Assembly: GCA_959019945.1 (NCBI GenBank)
Contig: CAUEQD010000033.1
Span: 1 to 19,644 of the forward strand
Direction of reading: 5' to 3'
Length of the DNA stretch: 19,644 nucleotides
Source of the DNA: an uncultured Collinsella sp.
Lineage (GTDB): Bacteria; Actinomycetota; Coriobacteriia; Coriobacteriales; Coriobacteriaceae
Every line of letters starts with the position of its first letter. The stretch's first letter is position 1. Positions 1 to 6,428 of this stretch are shown one piece after another. Made by a program: the position numbers and the translations under genes. The notes beneath the pieces were generated by a model that saw only the letters and a program-made list of their open reading frames with translations, had not been told where the DNA came from and made no database searches.

Positions 1-83
1 CCGGGAGCCAGGTTGACTAACTCGGGCCCGGCATTCAGAAAAGTCAGTGCAGCAAAATGGCGATGCGGGTAGGGCGCACAAGA

Positions 84-112
84 AAGGGGCACGTTGCTGA
101 AACGTGCCCCTT
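84..112 (-). terminator. Rho-independent terminator-like hairpin
   Basis: A perfect 12-bp stem (84-95 with 101-112) closes a 5-nt loop. Read on the minus strand it is followed by TCTTGTG after two stem-end Ts, a short U-rich tail. It lies 87 bp past the stop codon of the minus-strand amidohydrolase and would end that transcript after the larger inverted repeat at 114-180. Bases 1-83 show no convincing gene or structure. Confidence 0.6.
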
Positions 113-113
113 A

Positions 114-180
114 AGTTGCGGTGGAATATGGACTGTTTTTGGCTGTTGAGGTGTTATTTAGTCCGTATTTCACCGCAACT
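114..180. repeat. Imperfect 20-bp inverted repeat, REP-like
   Basis: The arms at 114-133 and 161-180 are reverse complements at 18 of 20 positions and enclose a 27-nt loop; each mismatch can be a G-U pair on one strand. The outer six bases are AGTTGC/GCAACT. It begins 18 bp after the stop of the minus-strand amidohydrolase. The arm ends in a GGAC-type core resembling the GGGAC core of the hairpins after asp23 and lgt, so it may be a divergent member of the same dispersed family. Repetition elsewhere in the genome cannot be seen from this window. Confidence 0.6.
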
Positions 181-198
181 GAGGGGTGGGATGTGGGG

Positions 199-1836
199 TT
201 AACGCTCGTAGATTAAGTTGCCTGCCAGGTAGGTGGCTTGAACCTTGGTAGCCTGGAGCTCTTGGGGGTCGATGGTGAGCGGGTTTTGGTCCAGGACTAC
301 CAGGTCGGCGTATTTGCCGGGCTCTAGGCTGCCGAGGTTTTGCTCGTCGCCCGCTGCGTACGCGCTACCAAGCGTGTAGTTGCGCAGGGCCGTTGCCGCA
401 TCGATGCGCTCGCTGGGGAGCCAGCCGCCCTCGGGCCAGTGGCTGCGAGGGTCTTGGCGCGTAATAGCCGTGTAGAGCACGTTCATGCTGGTAACGGCTG
501 TGATGGGGCTATCGGTGCCGAAGGCTTGGCGGATGCCGCGCTGCTTATAGGTCGCAAACGGCCACATGATGCGGCTGCGTTCCAGGCCCAGGTCGCGCTC
601 CGGGCCACCCGGGTCGAGCGTGATGTGGCAAGGCTGGCTCGAGGCAATGACGTTGAGCTTGCGCAGACGATCGATGTCCTCAGGCAGCAGATTCTCCAGA
701 TGCTCGAGCGTGTTATGACCGTGCGGGGGCAGACCGTAGAGCTCTGCCGCCTCCTCAAAGATATCGAGTGCGGCATGGATGGCACCGTCGCCGATAACGT
801 GGATGCGCACGGTGTGGCCGCGCTCGGCTGCCGCCAGAACCAACTTGCGCATGCGCTCGACAGGAACCGTCAGGCGACCCTGGTCGCCCGGGAAGCGCGG
901 GTTGGTATAGGGCTCAGTGAGGTATGCGGTATGCTCGCTCGACACGCCGTCAAAGAACTGTTTAAAGCCCGGCGCCGAGAGCAGTGCGTTGTTCGCGTAG
1001 CGGGTCTGGAGTTCCTCCAAGCGCGATTGGTCATCCAGCAGCGTGGGAAACAGATGGGCGCGGATGCCCAGCTTGCCGGCGGCCTGCAGCTTGTCGTAAA
1101 CATCGTCGCGAATAAAGTCGCAGCCCGGCATGGGCATGAGCGACATATCGCAGATTGAGGTGATGCCTTGCTCGGCCATGCGCTTCATCTGGTCGCCGTA
1201 AGCGCTCGCGATGCGGTCCTCGCCCAGCCATTCCAGGCAGCGCGGCAGCAGCTGCATAGCAGCTGCCTCGTGGGCAATACCCGTAAGCTCACCGTTTGAG
1301 TCTTTGTCGTAACTGCCACCCGCCGGAGGCTCGCTGTCACGCGTCACGCCGAGGGCTTCGAGTGCGCGGCTGTTGAGCCACAGCGTATGCCCATCGCCCG
1401 AATACATAACACAGGGGCGACCGGGGAAGGCGGCGTCGAGGGAGGCCTTGGTAGGATGCTCAGGCGGATCCCAGCGGTAATCGCGCCAGCCCTGGGTCAC
1501 GACCCAGGCGTCGTCGGGCAGGCCCTGGGAAAACTCGAGCGCATGCTGCACCAGTGCCGCCTCTGACGTGCCCATATCCATGAGCATATACGGTGAGGAG
1601 CCGACCGAGGTATGGAAGAAGTGCAGGTGCGCATCATGGAAACCGGGGCAGATAAATTGTTCGCCGTAATCGACCACCGGCGTGGCGGCAGGGGCGGCGG
1701 CAACCACGTCATCGGATGCGCCGACAGCGACGATGCGATCGCCCGCAATGGCAATCGCCAGCTCGCGGGCGGTATCGATGCCGTCTTGGGCGGTAAAAAC
1801 GTTCTTGGAGCGGATAATCCGATCGATATGCTGCAT
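199..1836 (-). CDS. YtcJ-like metal-dependent amidohydrolase
   Basis: This 545-aa protein belongs to the amidohydrolase superfamily, YtcJ-like (amidohydrolase_3) group, which hydrolyses amide or related bonds in the cytoplasm; the substrate is not predictable. The first metal motif HDAHLH is at residues 67-72. Further expected ligands are the FKQFFDG lysine region (about 291-297), the IHVIGDGA histidine (about 346), the LEH histidine (about 379) and the GTDSP aspartate (about 442). The C-terminal GKYADLVVLD strand closes the small beta-sandwich typical of the family. Length fits the family. The reading frame stays open far upstream, but homology begins at about MQHIDRI. ATGs at 1848, 1842 and 1836 are all possible; 1836 has a GGGG-rich stretch upstream but none has a strong ribosome site. 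It diverges from the M20 gene, another amide-bond hydrolase, so the two may act in related scavenging. Confidence 0.88.
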   Translation of the reverse strand: MQHIDRIIRSKNVFTAQDGIDTARELAIAIAGDRIVAVGASDDVVAAAPAATPVVDYGEQFICPGFHDAHLHFFHTSVGSSPYMLMDMGTSEAALVQHALEFSQGLPDDAWVVTQGWRDYRWDPPEHPTKASLDAAFPGRPCVMYSGDGHTLWLNSRALEALGVTRDSEPPAGGSYDKDSNGELTGIAHEAAAMQLLPRCLEWLGEDRIASAYGDQMKRMAEQGITSICDMSLMPMPGCDFIRDDVYDKLQAAGKLGIRAHLFPTLLDDQSRLEELQTRYANNALLSAPGFKQFFDGVSSEHTAYLTEPYTNPRFPGDQGRLTVPVERMRKLVLAAAERGHTVRIHVIGDGAIHAALDIFEEAAELYGLPPHGHNTLEHLENLLPEDIDRLRKLNVIASSQPCHITLDPGGPERDLGLERSRIMWPFATYKQRGIRQAFGTDSPITAVTSMNVLYTAITRQDPRSHWPEGGWLPSERIDAATALRNYTLGSAYAAGDEQNLGSLEPGKYADLVVLDQNPLTIDPQELQATKVQATYLAGNLIYER

Positions 1837-1923
1837 GGGCATCCCCATCTCTGGCAGGAAATTCAACACTCCCGAGTGTACTCCCCCGCCCTTGCAACAA
1901 AACCCCAAGCGGCAAACGGCAAC

Positions 1924-1953
1924 TTTACCAGCCCTAGCGGCAGGTGGCATACT
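1924..1953 (+). promoter_or_regulatory. Possible sigma-70 promoter of the M20 gene
   Basis: TTTACC (1924-1929) and CATACT (1948-1953) are separated by 18 bp and each matches the consensus hexamer at 4 of 6 positions. Transcription would start near 1960, leaving about 45 nt of leader before the ATG at 2005. It lies in the 168-bp gap between two divergent hydrolase genes. Only position and sequence support it. Confidence 0.35.
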
Positions 1954-2004
1954 GGAGAAAGCCTGTACGATTTTGCGATCAACCCAGCAAGGAGCAAATC
2001 GACC

Positions 2005-3468
2005 ATGACGAAGACCAAGGCACAGCAAATTATGGCGGCAACCGAGGTTCGCGCGGCAGACGACGTCACCGCGGCCATCCAGGATATCGCCGCCGAGTTT
2101 GAACCCTACATCATCAAGCAGCGCCGGCACTTCCATAAGCACCCGGAGTTGAGCCTTGCCGAGGAGCGCACGACTTCCGACATCGCCAACCAGCTCGACG
2201 CCATGAATATCCCCTACGAGCGTCCGCTCAAGACGGGCCTGGTGGCGACGCTTCGCGGCACCGCGCCGGATGCCTACCGCGAGGACGGCACGCCGCGCCG
2301 CCGCATCCTGCTGCGCGCCGATATCGACGCCCTGCCCGTCACTGAGCAGACCGGCGAGGAGTTCGCCAGCGTCAATGAGGGCTGCATGCACGCCTGCGGT
2401 CACGACTGCCATATCGCCATGATGCTCGGCACGCTGCAGATTCTGCGCCACATGACCGATGACATCCACGGCGAGATTCGCATCGTATTCCAGCCCAGCG
2501 AGGAAAACGGCCAGGGCGCCAAACTCATGATTGGCACGGGTGTGCTCGACGGCGTCGATGGCGCCTACGCCGCGCACATCTGGAGCGAGGTCGACGCCGG
2601 TACCGTAAGCTGCGAGCCCGGCCCACGCATGGCAAACACCGACTGGTTCCGCATCGACGTCCGCGGCACCTCGTGCCATGGCGCCATGCCCCAGCGCGGC
2701 CACGACGCCGTTATGGTTGCGGCAGAGATCGTCAACGCCCTGCAGACCATCGTCTCGCGCGAGATTAGCCCCTACGAACCCGCCGTCATCACCGTCGGCG
2801 AGCTGCACGGCGGCACCGCGCGCAACGTTATCGCCGGCACGGCGTACCTCGCCGGCACGGTGCGCACCTATGGCGACAAAACGCATGAGGAGATGCCCGA
2901 GCTTATGCGCCGCATCGTGGAGCACACCGCAGCAGCGCTAGGCGCCGAGGCCGAACTCACCGACTACACCATCGCCAACTACAAGGTCGAAAACGATGCT
3001 GCCTCGAGCGAGCGCTGCCGCCAAGCTGTGCTCAAGTGCCTGGGCCCCGCAGGCGAGGGCCATTACCGCGGCACGCTTTCGGGCGAGGACTTCTCGGAGT
3101 ATCTGCGCCGCGTACCGGGCGTGCTCGCCTTTGTTGGCACGCGCAACCCCCAGATCGGCGCCACCTATGCCCAGCACTCCTGCTTCTATAAGATCGACGA
3201 GAGCGTGCTCGCCAAGGGCTCCATGGTAGCCGCTCAGTATGCCATCGACTTTTTGGCCGAGCCCACGCAAGAAGAGCTCGACGGCCCCACGATCGCCGCG
3301 GTTGCCGAGACCAATCCCGACCTGGCAGCCAAGCTGCGCTCTGCCAAGGCAACGGCCGCCGAGGCCCGCGACGCCGTGCACGACGCCCGCACCGCCCGCC
3401 ATGCCGCCATCAAGGGCATTCACGATGCCCGTGCCGCCGCTCGCCACGAGGAGAAGCGCGACGAGTAG
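2005..3468 (+). CDS. M20D-family amidohydrolase/peptidase (hippurate hydrolase-like)
   Basis: This 487-aa enzyme is an M20D metallo-amidohydrolase, the group containing hippuricases, N-acyl amino acid hydrolases and indole-acetyl-amino acid hydrolases. Seen in the sequence: HKHPELS (44-50), RADIDALP (104-111), HACGHD (129-134) with metal-binding Cys131 and His133, the PSEEN catalytic/ligand glutamates (166-167), His191 in AAHIW, a dimerisation lid around 205-325, and His391 in AQHSCF. These are all residues the family needs. The start is fixed by AAGGAG at 1989-1994, 10 nt before the ATG; an in-frame extension upstream runs antisense to the neighbour and is not credible. An Ala- and charge-rich tail (about 421-487) with two HDAR tetrads extends past the normal end and is probably helical. 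The substrate is unknown. Confidence 0.92.
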   Translation: MTKTKAQQIMAATEVRAADDVTAAIQDIAAEFEPYIIKQRRHFHKHPELSLAEERTTSDIANQLDAMNIPYERPLKTGLVATLRGTAPDAYREDGTPRRRILLRADIDALPVTEQTGEEFASVNEGCMHACGHDCHIAMMLGTLQILRHMTDDIHGEIRIVFQPSEENGQGAKLMIGTGVLDGVDGAYAAHIWSEVDAGTVSCEPGPRMANTDWFRIDVRGTSCHGAMPQRGHDAVMVAAEIVNALQTIVSREISPYEPAVITVGELHGGTARNVIAGTAYLAGTVRTYGDKTHEEMPELMRRIVEHTAAALGAEAELTDYTIANYKVENDAASSERCRQAVLKCLGPAGEGHYRGTLSGEDFSEYLRRVPGVLAFVGTRNPQIGATYAQHSCFYKIDESVLAKGSMVAAQYAIDFLAEPTQEELDGPTIAAVAETNPDLAAKLRSAKATAAEARDAVHDARTARHAAIKGIHDARAAARHEEKRDE

Positions 3469-3503
3469 CCGTCACGCCCACCCATAACAACCTAGCTAGA
3501 GCA

Positions 3504-3542
3504 AAGCGGGGGCGAACGTTATCTCAACGTTCGCCCCCGCTT
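3504..3542. terminator. Strong hairpin between convergent genes
   Basis: A perfect 17-bp GC-rich stem (3504-3520 with 3526-3542) closes the 5-nt loop ATCTC. It lies between the end of the plus-strand M20 gene and the end of the minus-strand DUF2752 gene, as expected for a shared terminator. U-tracts on both sides are short, so stem strength must do most of the work. Confidence 0.75.
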
Positions 3543-3574
3543 ATGTGTCGACCGCTTTTCTAGCGCGTCCTCCG

Positions 3575-4051
3575 TCACGACAGGTAAGAGTGAAGAATGG
3601 TGAGCCAGCGTGGGGTTTCGAGGTGGATGATATCGGCAGGAACTCCGACGGGAGCGTGACCACCAAAGAGCAGGCCCGCGTCTGCCGGGTTGATAAGGCG
3701 CACGATCCATACGGCAACGACCAGCACGCACAGAACAATAACCGCAATGTCGATGCCGCGCTTTAGCTTGCTCGACGTCACCTCCTCGCGCACGAACGCG
3801 AGCACAAACGCAATCGGCACCACCCAAAACAGCGGATGGTAGGCAAAGGCCGCCGCAAAATCGAGGCGCAGTGCTGCCAGCCAGGCCCTCGTCATGCCAC
3901 ATCCCGGACAGGGAATGCCCGTCATCAGGCGAAACACGCAGCCGATATCGAGCAGGTAGAGTGCGAGCCAGGCAACAAAGAGCGCGCCGATGCAAGAAAG
4001 GGCGCGGCGAATGAGTTCCGCCGCGCCCTTATGTCCCTGGGAGCTGTTCAC
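3575..4051 (-). CDS. DUF2752 family membrane protein
   Basis: This protein of about 158 aa has the DUF2752 signature CPGCGMTR (48-55), preceded by a membrane segment (about 17-36) and followed by two more (about 72-88 and 99-118). The two cysteines in CPGC could bind metal or cycle redox, but no function is established for the family. The start is uncertain: GTG at 4051 (used here; AAGAG lies just upstream), GTG at 4072, or ATG at 4111, the last overlapping the upstream zinc-ribbon gene by 47 bp. With any of them it is tightly coupled to that gene, whose stop is at 4065. A terminator-like hairpin (3998-4030) lies inside codons 8-18. The first membrane segment requires translation from upstream of that hairpin. 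Confidence 0.8.
   Translation of the reverse strand: MNSSQGHKGAAELIRRALSCIGALFVAWLALYLLDIGCVFRLMTGIPCPGCGMTRAWLAALRLDFAAAFAYHPLFWVVPIAFVLAFVREEVTSSKLKRGIDIAVIVLCVLVVAVWIVRLINPADAGLLFGGHAPVGVPADIIHLETPRWLTILHSYLS
3990..4030 (-). terminator. Terminator-like hairpin within the DUF2752 coding start
   Basis: Arms at 3998-4009 and 4019-4030 form a perfect 12-bp GC-rich stem with a 9-nt loop. On the minus strand it is followed by TTTCTTGC. It begins 35 bp after the stop codon of the upstream DUF4234 gene. It therefore looks like that gene's intrinsic terminator, yet lies within the next reading frame and could limit its expression unless ribosomes open it. Confidence 0.5.
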
Positions 4052-4064
4052 GCCGCTCTTATCG

Positions 4065-4742
4065 TTAGGCACGAGCGCCAAGACGGACGTTGTAAGCCGT
4101 TGCCATGGCATTGGTATTCTTGATGATGATGTTCATGGCAAAGATGGGGCCAAGGCCGCACAGCAGCGCGCCGACGATCTGCCACATAAGAACGGTGGTA
4201 CCGTTCTCCTGGAACATCAGGCCATAGCGAGGAGCATTAGCCTGCAGGCGGTTGCCGATCTTGTAGTACCAGTAGAGTGCGTAGAAGCCGCAGGTCACGA
4301 ACGACAGCAGGATAAATGCTGCCAGACCCGGCGTGGAATCGCCGTCGTCCTGGCACATGACATTGATGTCGCGAGCGAGGCAATAGAGGAAGTAATATGA
4401 ATAGATGCCGCAGGTCACGATGGAAAGCAGGAGCCAGCCGATCACGCCACGGTTGGTTTTAATCGGAGCATAGCCCATCGGGGCGGGTGCAGGCTGCTGA
4501 GCATACTGCTGCTGACCGGTGTACTGCTGCTGGCCGGCGTACTGCTGCTGAGGCTGAGGCTGAACTGCCTGAACCGGAGTGGGCTGAATCTGCGTGGGCT
4601 GCGGAGCAGGTTGGGGCTGAGGTGCAGGCTGCGGCGCGGGCTGCGGAGCAGGAGCAGCGGGAGCGGCACCGACGGCAGAACCGCAGACGGGGCAGAATTT
4701 GGCATCATCCGAAATGGGAGAACCACAAGTGGGACAGAACAT
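4065..4742 (-). CDS. Zinc-ribbon and DUF4234 membrane protein
   Basis: This 225-aa protein opens with a zinc ribbon, two CxxC knuckles (Cys3/Cys6 and Cys17/Cys20). A Pro/Ala/Gln-rich linker follows (about 25-90), including near-repeats of QQQYAG. A DUF4234 region (about 97-168) holds the characteristic VTCGIY and VTCGFY turns between membrane segments at about 100-119 and 138-160; another hydrophobic segment lies at about 183-206. The start is set by AAAGGAG just upstream of the ATG. The N-terminal zinc ribbon is probably cytoplasmic. The downstream DUF2752 gene is overlapped or nearly so, and the next upstream gene also encodes a zinc-ribbon membrane protein, so the three may form one functional unit. 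The function is unknown. Confidence 0.85.
   Translation of the reverse strand: MFCPTCGSPISDDAKFCPVCGSAVGAAPAAPAPQPAPQPAPQPQPAPQPTQIQPTPVQAVQPQPQQQYAGQQQYTGQQQYAQQPAPAPMGYAPIKTNRGVIGWLLLSIVTCGIYSYYFLYCLARDINVMCQDDGDSTPGLAAFILLSFVTCGFYALYWYYKIGNRLQANAPRYGLMFQENGTTVLMWQIVGALLCGLGPIFAMNIIIKNTNAMATAYNVRLGARA
4504..4557. repeat. 18-bp tandem repeat in the linker coding region
   Basis: Three consecutive 18-bp units start with TACTGCTGCTG (4504, 4522, 4540). The first two differ at only two bases and the third diverges in its second half. They encode the QQQYAG/QQQYTG/QQQYAQ linker of the zinc-ribbon DUF4234 protein. Slippage here would change linker length in steps of six residues without a frameshift. 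Confidence 0.8.
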
Positions 4743-4759
4743 AAGCTTCTCCTTTTCCT

Positions 4760-4776
4760 AAGGCGTTGCACGCCTT
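4760..4776 (-). promoter_or_regulatory. Leader hairpin before the zinc-ribbon DUF4234 gene
   Basis: AAGGCGT (4760-4766) and ACGCCTT (4770-4776) form a 7-bp stem with a 3-nt loop, ending about 7 nt upstream of the ribosome site on the minus-strand transcript. It has no U-tract, so it is not a terminator. It could protect the 5' end or affect translation. Confidence 0.4.
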
Positions 4777-4817
4777 CAAACCTTACACGTCTATGTTCTC
4801 AACAATAGCCGCGACGT

Positions 4818-4838
4818 TGTTGCGCAACATTGGCCAAT
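4818..4838. promoter_or_regulatory. Two adjoining perfect palindromes, possible operator
   Basis: TGTTGCGCAACA (4818-4829) is a perfect 12-bp palindrome. It shares its last base with a second perfect palindrome, ATTGGCCAAT (4829-4838). They lie 76-96 bp upstream of the zinc-ribbon DUF4234 start, in the expected promoter region after the terminator of the preceding gene. Dimeric repressor sites often look like this. No family can be assigned. Confidence 0.35.
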
Positions 4839-4892
4839 TTCCGAGAAATTTTGCTGCAACCGTTTTCCCAGGCATTTTCTTGCTTTCGCAGT

Positions 4893-4930
4893 AGAAAAAG
4901 GCACCCCGGGCTCAGTTGCCCAGGGCGCCT
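4893..4930 (-). terminator. Rho-independent terminator of the DUF4013-like gene
   Basis: Arms 4899-4911 and 4918-4930 pair at 11 of 13 positions around a 6-nt loop. On the minus strand the stem is followed by TTTTTCT. It begins 7 bp after the stop codon of the zinc-ribbon DUF4013-like gene. It separates that gene from the zinc-ribbon DUF4234 gene, so the latter needs its own promoter or read-through. Confidence 0.8.
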
Positions 4931-4937
4931 CGACCGA

Positions 4938-6278
4938 CTATTCGGTTTGATTGTTTTCGGCAGCAGGATTATCGCCCGGCTCATCCGCCGGCGTGGCAAG
5001 GGCATCCCAATCGGGCTCCGCAGGCGTCGCCTCGGGCGCCGGTACGGGTTCAGGGGCAGGTGCCGGAGCAGGTGCAGGCGCGGGTGCCGGGGCAGGGGCA
5101 GGCGCAGGGGCAGTACCAGTGGCGGCCGTGGGATTGAACCCCGCAGGAGCAGGCTTCTTCTCACCCGGGAGCACAAACGTCAGGACATCGTCGGCATCCT
5201 CATCGGCCCACTCGCTGGCATGACGTGCCGCCCAATAGCCAACGGCGCGATACTTGAGCATCTTGCCAAACACAGTCAGGAACACCGTGACAAAGGCAAT
5301 GATCATCAAGAACAGAATGAGCGTGATGCCGCCGCCCTCGATGATTGCCTCAAGACCCGTGGGGCGATAGTAATAGCTATACATACCAAACGTAGCAATG
5401 GCGCCGAAGATGGCGGTGAAGATCCACGTGATGATGTGCGACACGATGCCCGTCAAAAACTCGGGGAGAATCGATGCGCAGAACAACTTGCCCAGGTTGG
5501 CCTTATAGGACTTCCAAACCTTCTCAAGCGAGAACGCGCTCTCCACGCGCCCGACGACGGCAAAGTGCATCACGGCAGCATCACCAAACATCTTAAAGAA
5601 GATGCCCAGTACCACCGACACGATCATGGCAAAGACGAGCAGGCCCATCGAGCCGAAGAGTGCGGCCTCGAGACCGCTCGGACCGGAGTAATAGTACGAG
5701 CCGACGGCACCGATCACGACGCTCTCGATAGCCGAGAAGATCACGCCGATCACTGGGATAATGGCAACGAACTCGAGCACACCGGTAATGACGGACGAGA
5801 AGATACCCAGGCCAAACGAGGTCGAGCGCAGCAGCGGACGCTCCATGCCGTTATCATCCTTGAGCGACAGGTCACGACCCCACTCGATAGCAAAGCCCGC
5901 GCCGCACACGCTTGCCACGTACGCGAGCAAAAAGCCAATGGCCGCCGCGATGCCACCGATAACGGGGATAAACAGCACCAGCACCGAGACAACACAGATC
6001 AGCGCCGGCAAAAAGGCGATCTGGCATACGCGAACCAAGGCACCGGGAACCTTGAGCATGTCGTTGAAGGCCTGAGCCATGCAGCCCTTGGGCACGTTCA
6101 TAGCCGGCTGGGGCGCAACGAACGGCTGCGGCTGCGGTTGGGCAAACGGCTGACCCTGCGGCTGAGGTTGAGCTTGCGGAGCGGGGCCGGCGGCCTTGAC
6201 CTCGGTATTAGGAGCGCCACACGCGCCGCAGAACTTGTCGTTATCGCCCATGGGGGCGCCACACTGCGAACAGAACAT
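4938..6278 (-). CDS. Zinc-ribbon multi-pass membrane protein, DUF4013-like
   Basis: This 446-aa protein starts with a zinc ribbon (Cys3/Cys6, Cys17/Cys20) almost identical in plan to that of the downstream DUF4234 protein. A Pro/Gln-rich linker (about 30-60) leads to a multi-pass membrane region (about 72-355) resembling DUF4013, and the protein ends in a Pro/Ala-rich and acidic tail (about 376-446) with some eleven consecutive Ala-Pro pairs. The membrane region holds an internal repeat: SYYYSGPSGLEA (194-205) and SYYYRPTGLEA (301-311), each followed by hydrophobic stretches. The start at 6278 is preferred over 6287 because AGGG at 6288-6291 then sits at 9-nt spacing. No catalytic motif is seen. 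The function is unknown. Confidence 0.82.
   Translation of the reverse strand: MFCSQCGAPMGDNDKFCGACGAPNTEVKAAGPAPQAQPQPQGQPFAQPQPQPFVAPQPAMNVPKGCMAQAFNDMLKVPGALVRVCQIAFLPALICVVSVLVLFIPVIGGIAAAIGFLLAYVASVCGAGFAIEWGRDLSLKDDNGMERPLLRSTSFGLGIFSSVITGVLEFVAIIPVIGVIFSAIESVVIGAVGSYYYSGPSGLEAALFGSMGLLVFAMIVSVVLGIFFKMFGDAAVMHFAVVGRVESAFSLEKVWKSYKANLGKLFCASILPEFLTGIVSHIITWIFTAIFGAIATFGMYSYYYRPTGLEAIIEGGGITLILFLMIIAFVTVFLTVFGKMLKYRAVGYWAARHASEWADEDADDVLTFVLPGEKKPAPAGFNPTAATGTAPAPAPAPAPAPAPAPAPAPEPVPAPEATPAEPDWDALATPADEPGDNPAAENNQTE
5046..5114. repeat. Ala-Pro dipeptide repeat coding tract
   Basis: A GC-rich run of near-identical 6-bp units encodes alternating Ala-Pro residues (about 389-411) in the C-terminal tail of the DUF4013-like protein. 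Such a stretch is extended and rod-like, typical of spacers crossing a wall or periplasm or linking domains. The repetitive DNA makes its length prone to variation between strains. Confidence 0.75.
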
Positions 6279-6428
6279 CGAAATCATCCCTTCGTATCTA
6301 GAGCGAATCACCTGGATCGCATACGATGTCTTTGGCAACATTATCGCCCAATGTGGGGACAAATACTCCAAGATGGCCGATTTGCAACGTAGGCGGCCTT
6401 ATTCAATGATTCGAAGGATGCGTCCGCG

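Noticed and set aside
1837..2925. Extension of the amidohydrolase frame to 908 residues
   Set aside because: The added part is antisense to the M20 gene, has no amidohydrolase features and no ribosome site; it is the open shadow of a GC-rich gene.
6340..6369. Minus-strand promoter (GATAAT with TTGGAG) before the DUF4013-like gene
   Set aside because: The spacer is 20 bp, too long to count as a supported sigma-70 promoter.
4830..6392. Plus-strand 520-codon open frame
   Set aside because: It is antisense to the DUF4013-like gene, Arg/His-rich with no domain pattern and no ribosome site.
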